64,000 bases of DNA from Methanonatronarchaeum sp. AMET-Sl (GTDB lineage: Archaea; Halobacteriota; Methanonatronarchaeia; Methanonatronarchaeales; Methanonatronarchaeaceae): positions 1-64,000 of the forward strand of contig NZ_CP122958.1 in the NCBI RefSeq assembly GCF_029854155.1. The letters run 5' to 3'. The translations under genes were made by a program, and so were the position numbers. The notes under the pieces are model-generated. The model was not told the origin of the DNA and made no database searches. It saw nothing but the letters and a program-made list of their open reading frames with translations. Below, one piece after another: positions 60,792-64,000 of the stretch. Within the stretch, counting starts at the first letter, position 1, and the number at the start of each line of letters is the position of its first letter.

Positions 60792-61633
60792 TGTATGGTG
60801 TCCTGGATCTGTTTGTAGAGTTTTTTAAATTGTTTTTTCATTTCTGGTTTTTTATCGGTGAATGGGATTCCTTCTGAATATAGTTTGGCGATTTTTCTAT
60901 CGTTTGGTATTTTCATTAGTATTGGTATATTGTTTTGTTTGCAGTATGATTCGAGTTCGTTGTTTCCTATCCCCTCTTTATTTATTACTACGCCGTATGG
61001 GGTTTTTTGTTGTTTTAACATTTTTATTGAGTTTTTTAGGTCGCTTAATCCGAATGGCGTTGGCTCCGCTACTAGTATGCAGTAGTCTGTTCCTTCAATT
61101 GCTGCAATTGTTGGGCATGCGTTTCCTGGTGGAGCGTCTATTATTGTTGTTTTATTTGGTTTTGTTTTTTGCTTGACTGCTTCTATTATGCGTGGGGATA
61201 ACAGTTCTCCTGTTTTTAGTTTTCCGTGATAGAATCCCATTTGGTTTGTTCCTTTTTCTATTTTCCCTAATGGTCTTTTTTTCTCTTTAACTGCGTTTTC
61301 TGGGCATACTATTTTACATAATCCACATGAATGGCATAGTTCTGGAAATATTTTTATTCCTTTTTTTGACATGGCAATTGCATTGAATTGGCAGTGTTGG
61401 ACACATTTGGCGCATTTTGTGCATTTTTGTTTGTTTATTACTGGAGTTTTGGAATATACTGTCTCTATTGTTTCTATGCCTTGGTTTAAGAATAGATGGC
61501 AATCTGGTTCTTCGACATCGCAATCGAGTAATTGGGTTTTTTTGGGATTTAGTGTTAGTGTGAGGTTTGTGGCTATTGTTGTTTTTCCTGTCCCTCCTTT
61601 TCCACTTGCTACTGAGATGTTCATTGTTCTCAT
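60788..61633 (-). CDS. MinD-family ATPase with inserted ferredoxin domain (paralogue 1)
   Basis: A 281-residue homologue of the downstream gene. ASGKGGTGKTTIATNL, LDCDVEEPDCHLF and IDAPPGNACPTIAA form the nucleotide site; CTKCAKCVQHCQF and CHSCGLCKIVCPE hold two [4Fe-4S] clusters. The tandem pair (overlap ATGA-like) suggests a heterodimer. Start at ATG 61633 (MRTMNISVASG); a second ATG four codons in (MNISVASG) is equally good. Confidence 0.88.
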   Translation of the reverse strand: MRTMNISVASGKGGTGKTTIATNLTLTLNPKKTQLLDCDVEEPDCHLFLNQGIETIETVYSKTPVINKQKCTKCAKCVQHCQFNAIAMSKKGIKIFPELCHSCGLCKIVCPENAVKEKKRPLGKIEKGTNQMGFYHGKLKTGELLSPRIIEAVKQKTKPNKTTIIDAPPGNACPTIAAIEGTDYCILVAEPTPFGLSDLKNSIKMLKQQKTPYGVVINKEGIGNNELESYCKQNNIPILMKIPNDRKIAKLYSEGIPFTDKKPEMKKQFKKLYKQIQDTIQ

Positions 61634-61643
61634 TAGGTTTTTT

Positions 61644-62003
61644 TTAGTGTTTGTGGTTTTGACAGGCGTTTTGGGTTGTTGCTTGGTTAAGCTTGTTTTG
61701 TTCCCATGCTTCCATTGTTTTTTCTACGTTTTCTCTGGCCCCTATGTATACTTTAATGTCTTTTTTTCCGCAGAGTTGGATTGCTTTTGGACCTAGGTTT
61801 GAGCAGATTATTGTGTCTACGTCTTTTTTATTTAGGAGTTCCGGTGGTTTTCCAGTTCCTCCTGTGTGTTCGCTTTTGTTCGGTATGGTTTTCACTTGGT
61901 TTTTTTCTGTGTTTATTATGGTGAAGTATGGGGATCTTCCAAAGTGGTCTGCGGTTTTTGATTTTGTTCCTTGGTCTTTTAATACTGGGATCGCAATTTT
62001 CAT
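61644..62003 (-). CDS. NifX/NifB-C-terminal-like cluster-binding protein (1)
   Basis: A 119-residue dinitrogenase iron-molybdenum cofactor domain protein (ribonuclease H-like fold). MKIAIPVLKDQGTKSKTADHFGRSPYFTII at the start and DVDTIICSNLGPKAIQLCGKKDIKVYIG at the centre are diagnostic. A C-terminal His/Gln-rich tail may bind metal. It lies between Mrp and the MinD pair, 13 bases after Mrp. Nitrogenase genes are not present. Confidence 0.85.
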   Translation of the reverse strand: MKIAIPVLKDQGTKSKTADHFGRSPYFTIINTEKNQVKTIPNKSEHTGGTGKPPELLNKKDVDTIICSNLGPKAIQLCGKKDIKVYIGARENVEKTMEAWEQNKLNQATTQNACQNHKH

Positions 62004-62016
62004 TTTTATTCTTCCT

Positions 62017-62814
62017 TTATTTTATTTTGTTTTTTATTTGGTCGGTTATTTTTTGGAACTGTTTTGAGGTCTTTGATTTTTTATTGTTTACTATTGGATT
62101 TCCTTGTTCGCCACTTTCCATTATTTCTGGGTCTAATGGGATTTTTCCGAGAAATGGTATTTCTAGTTCTAGGGCTAGTTTTTTTCCTCCGCCTGAACCG
62201 AATATATTTGTTGTTTCTTGGCAGTTTGGGCATTTGAATCCACTCATGTTTTCTATTAATCCGATTATTGGGAGGTTTACTTTTTCTGCGAATTTGACGG
62301 ATTTTCTTATTGTTTGTAGTGCTACTTCTTGTGGAGTTGTTACTATTACTGTTCCATCTGGGTTGGGAAGTATCTGGGCGATGGTTAGTGGTTCGTCACC
62401 GGTTCCTGGAGGTAGGTCAAATATTAGGTAGTCTAGTTTGCCCCAGTTTACGTCTGTAAAAAATTGTTCTATGGCTTTCATTTTTAGTGGGCCTCTCCAG
62501 ATTACTGGTTCGTCTGTTTCGGGTTGTAGTGATCCGATTGATATTGTTTTAATTCCGGTTTCCGTTTCTATTGGGTTTATCGTTTTTTTGTTTTGTGTGG
62601 GTTTTTGTTTGGCTCCGATTATTTTTGGTATGCTTGGTCCGTGTATGTCGCAGTCCATTAAACCTACTTTGTTTTTTTCATTTGAGAGTTGCATTGCTAT
62701 GTTTGCGGCTACTGTGCTCTTACCTACTCCTCCTTTTCCACTCATTACTACTATTGATTTGTTTATTTGGTCTGTAATGGTTTTTATAGTGTTTTTTTGT
62801 TTTGTTTTTTTCAT
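62017..62814 (-). CDS. apbC: Mrp/NBP35-type Fe-S carrier ATPase
   Basis: A 265-residue scaffold/carrier ATPase for Fe-S cluster transfer. MSGKGGVGKSTVAANIA (Walker A), LMDCDIHGPSIPKIIGA, FDLPPGTGDEPLTI, and the CxxC in FKCPNCQETTNIFGSGGG near residue 205 match ApbC/Nbp35. Start at 62814 (MKKTKQKN). 15 bases downstream of the other NifX-like gene. Confidence 0.92.
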   Translation of the reverse strand: MKKTKQKNTIKTITDQINKSIVVMSGKGGVGKSTVAANIAMQLSNEKNKVGLMDCDIHGPSIPKIIGAKQKPTQNKKTINPIETETGIKTISIGSLQPETDEPVIWRGPLKMKAIEQFFTDVNWGKLDYLIFDLPPGTGDEPLTIAQILPNPDGTVIVTTPQEVALQTIRKSVKFAEKVNLPIIGLIENMSGFKCPNCQETTNIFGSGGGKKLALELEIPFLGKIPLDPEIMESGEQGNPIVNNKKSKTSKQFQKITDQIKNKIK

Positions 62815-62829
62815 TTTTATTTCACCTTT

Positions 62830-63204
62830 TTATTTGATTCCTGAATGGGTGTGATTTGTAGGGGCTTTGATTTGTTCTAGTTTGTTTTGTTGGTGTTTTT
62901 TGATGTTTTCTTTAACAGTTCCTTCTATTCCTTTGATTACTTTGATTTCCCAGTCTTCTAGAATTGAGTAGGCTTTTGGGCCTATTGATTTGCATATAAG
63001 AATATTTGGTGTTTTTTTGGCTATTTGTTGAGCTGCTGTTATTCCTGCTCCGCTATTTTGGTTTTTTCCCTTGTTTTTTTCTGTTTTATAATCTATAATT
63101 TCGTTGTTACTTGTTTTAGCTGTTATAAAATATTTACTACGTCCAAAAACGGAGCTGATATTGTTTTTTATTTTTTTACCTTCTGAGGGTATTGTTATTT
63201 TCAT
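62830..63204 (-). CDS. NifX/NifB-C-terminal-like cluster-binding protein (2)
   Basis: A 124-residue dinitrogenase iron-molybdenum cofactor domain protein: MKITIPSEGKKIKNNISSVFGRSKYFI, NSGAGITAAQQIAKKTPNILICKSIGPKAYSIL and IKVIKGIEGTVKENI. Similar in size to its paralogue at 61644 but clearly diverged. Six bases after the zinc-ribbon gene. Confidence 0.85.
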   Translation of the reverse strand: MKITIPSEGKKIKNNISSVFGRSKYFITAKTSNNEIIDYKTEKNKGKNQNSGAGITAAQQIAKKTPNILICKSIGPKAYSILEDWEIKVIKGIEGTVKENIKKHQQNKLEQIKAPTNHTHSGIK

Positions 63205-63210
63205 TTTTGA

Positions 63211-63381
63211 TCAACTTTTTCGTTTTAGGTTTGTTTGGCATTCAGGGCATCTTTTTTCATTACAGGGTTTGCCTTGTATATGTTGTTCTTTGTAGCCACA
63301 GTTAGGGCATATACATTTTGTTGGTCTGTTTTTTGGTCGATTTCGGTTTTTTTGTCTATTTTTTTGGTTTCTTCTTGGCAT
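63211..63381 (-). CDS. Small zinc-ribbon protein of the MinD/NifX cluster
   Basis: A 56-residue protein from ATG 63381: MPRRNQKNRQKNRNRPKNRP, then CICPNCGYKEQHIQG, PCNEKRCPECQT. Two CPxC pairs and a third Cys indicate a zinc (or Fe) site; the basic N-terminus could bind RNA/DNA. Similar small CPNCGYEE proteins accompany NifX/MinD genes in other archaea. A GTG start at 63408 is in frame but would lie upstream of the probable transcription start. Confidence 0.65.
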   Translation of the reverse strand: MPRRNQKNRQKNRNRPKNRPTKCICPNCGYKEQHIQGKPCNEKRCPECQTNLKRKS

Positions 63382-63404
63382 TATATATAACACCCAAACA
63401 TAAA

Positions 63405-63430
63405 ACACATATGTGTAAAAAATATATAAA
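63405..63430 (-). promoter_or_regulatory. Promoter with palindromic operator for the MinD/NifX cluster
   Basis: On the minus strand TTTATATATT (63421-63430) is a good TATA box. The 12-base perfect palindrome ACACATATGTGT (63405-63416) lies between it and the expected transcription start (about 63396-63400). The leader would be ~15 bases. Repression by a dimeric regulator is a reasonable guess. Confidence 0.5.
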
Positions 63431-63589
63431 GGTTCCCATAAAAAACCAAAAACACACTAAATAAAAAAACAAAATAAAACATCTAAAAATAAATTAAACA
63501 CTGATTTACATGTTGCCAAAACTAAAAAACAGGATTTAACGCGTGCTAAACATATAAAAACAATAAAACCAAAAAATAATAGCTTTAAG

Positions 63590-63663
63590 TGGGCCCGCCC
63601 GGATTCGAACCGGGGATCTCACGGTTATCAGCCGTGCGCTTTAACCGCCTAAGCCACAGGCCC
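63590..63663 (-). tRNA. tRNA-Ile (GAU)
   Basis: On the minus strand: acceptor GGGCCTG pairs with CGGGCCC plus discriminator A; anticodon stem ACGG-C/…-CCGT with loop CTGATAA gives anticodon GAT; T arm CCCGG-TTCGAAT-CCGGG. 74 nt, no intron, CCA not encoded. AT-rich promoter sequence (AAATAAAATAAATT) lies about 10-25 bases upstream. Confidence 0.95.
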
Positions 63664-63731
63664 TCTGGGAACCACAATTTATTTTATTTGATTTCTCTTA
63701 AGTCTTGTCTGGGGTTTTTGTTTTATATTCT

Positions 63732-64000
63732 TTATCTTTGCTCTGCTATTGTAGTCTTTATTATCGTTGTTTTTATTGGTCCAATTAATATATATGCTGT
63801 TACTAATGAGAGGAGTGTTATTGAGGTTATTGTGAATATTGTTCCTGTTGTGGCTGCAACTAAAATTAATAAGATTCCTGCGATGATTCTTGGTTTAGTT
63901 GTTATTTTTGGGTATTTTATATTTGATATCATTAGGATGGATAGTGTTGTTACAACGATTGTTGTTGGTATTATTGCTTCGAAGTATATTGTGTATAGTG
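63732..64000 (-). CDS. Archaetidylserine synthase-like CDP-alcohol phosphatidyltransferase (C-terminal part)
   Basis: The frame is open to the window edge, so the N-terminus with the CDP-alcohol motif is missing. The visible part reads [19 protein letters not shown], then ISNIKYPKI and two hydrophobic helices with [12 protein letters not shown]. The FxxIPTT...SNIKYPK pattern is that of PssA-type phospholipid synthases (GLPTT...IxYPK). An ATG at 63930-63932 is internal. Lies 68 bases upstream of tRNA-Ile on the same strand. Confidence 0.6.
   Translation of the reverse strand, partial: LYTIYFEAIIPTTIVVTTLSILMISNIKYPKITTKPRIIAGILLILVAATTGTIFTITSITLLSLVTAYILIGPIKTTIIKTTIAEQR

Noticed and set aside
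61644..63204. Nitrogenase cofactor genes
   Set aside because: NifX-like domains occur widely outside nitrogen fixation, and no nifH/D/K/E/N or nifB is present.

Overview
The window is archaeal and very probably from a low-GC, salt-adapted methanogen-type euryarchaeon. Evidence: transcription factor B, an A-type ATP synthase, F420:NADPH oxidoreductase, ribosomal protein S8e, the archaeal pterin kinase MptE, archaeal-type CoaD, RtcB/archease, a PINA-type PIN-ATPase, a UroD-fold corrinoid methyltransferase homologue, acidic proteins, haloarchaeal-type IS605 elements, a Zim-like CTAG methylase and a DUF2391 protein. A member of the Methanonatronarchaeia is my best guess. That is inference, not proof. 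Genes are tightly packed, often with GGAGG ribosome-binding sites, TTG/GTG starts and ATGA overlaps.

Layout. 1-72: left end of an IS605-type element cut by the window edge. 0.3-2.3 kb: TFB (-) and fno (+). 2.7-8.6 kb: carA-carB-argG-rps8e. 8.7-9.4 kb: AIM24-like protein (-). 9.7-14.9 kb: ileS, mptE, rubrerythrin, small membrane protein. 15.2-17.5 kb: orphan DNA methylase, DUF2391 protein and a decayed intergenic stretch. 17.5-20.8 kb: dapL-lysA-dapF (-). 21-28 kb: RHH protein, small membrane protein, Hjc-like nuclease, hisI-PINA (-), Zn/membrane protein, archease and rtcB (+), DUF211 (-). 28.1-44.1 kb (-): an A-type ATP synthase locus in two blocks (atpH-E-I-K plus an AtpZ/I-like gene; atpC-F-A-B-D). 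A four-gene cassette separates them: UroD-fold methyltransferase, redox-type zinc/cysteine protein, radical SAM protein and SAM methyltransferase. A stand-alone antiporter-like Nuo/Mrp subunit lies upstream of atpH. 44.3-49 kb (-): coaD, hisF, purL, aroC. 49-53.7 kb: ccmC and ccmB (-), a UspA-type protein with an APC permease (-), and ccmA (+). 53.7-57.1 kb: a 150-bp MITE, a RecA-like protein with a degenerate P-loop, a complete 2,022-bp IS605 element (tnpA, RHH gene, tnpB) and a fragment of family-B DNA polymerase. 57-60 kb: flavoprotein, ICMT-like membrane methyltransferase, sulfatase-fold protein. 60-63.4 kb (-): two MinD-ferredoxin ATPases, two NifX-like proteins, an Mrp/NBP35 ATPase and a zinc-ribbon protein. 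The end holds tRNA-Ile(GAU) and the C-terminal part of an archaetidylserine synthase-like gene.

The observations I rate highest are: (1) the UroD/redox/radical-SAM/methyltransferase cassette between the two halves of the ATPase locus; (2) a repeated composition trend in which the coding strand goes from G+T-rich at the 5' end of a transcription unit to A+C-rich at its 3' end, on both strands; (3) a precisely delimited IS605 element with a matching internally deleted MITE, the IS lying at the junction of a RecA-like gene and a polB remnant; (4) a dispersed GTGAC-hairpin family that looks like solitary IS605-type ends; and (5) candidate ATT/ATA start codons. All family names come from reading motifs by eye; no search was run.
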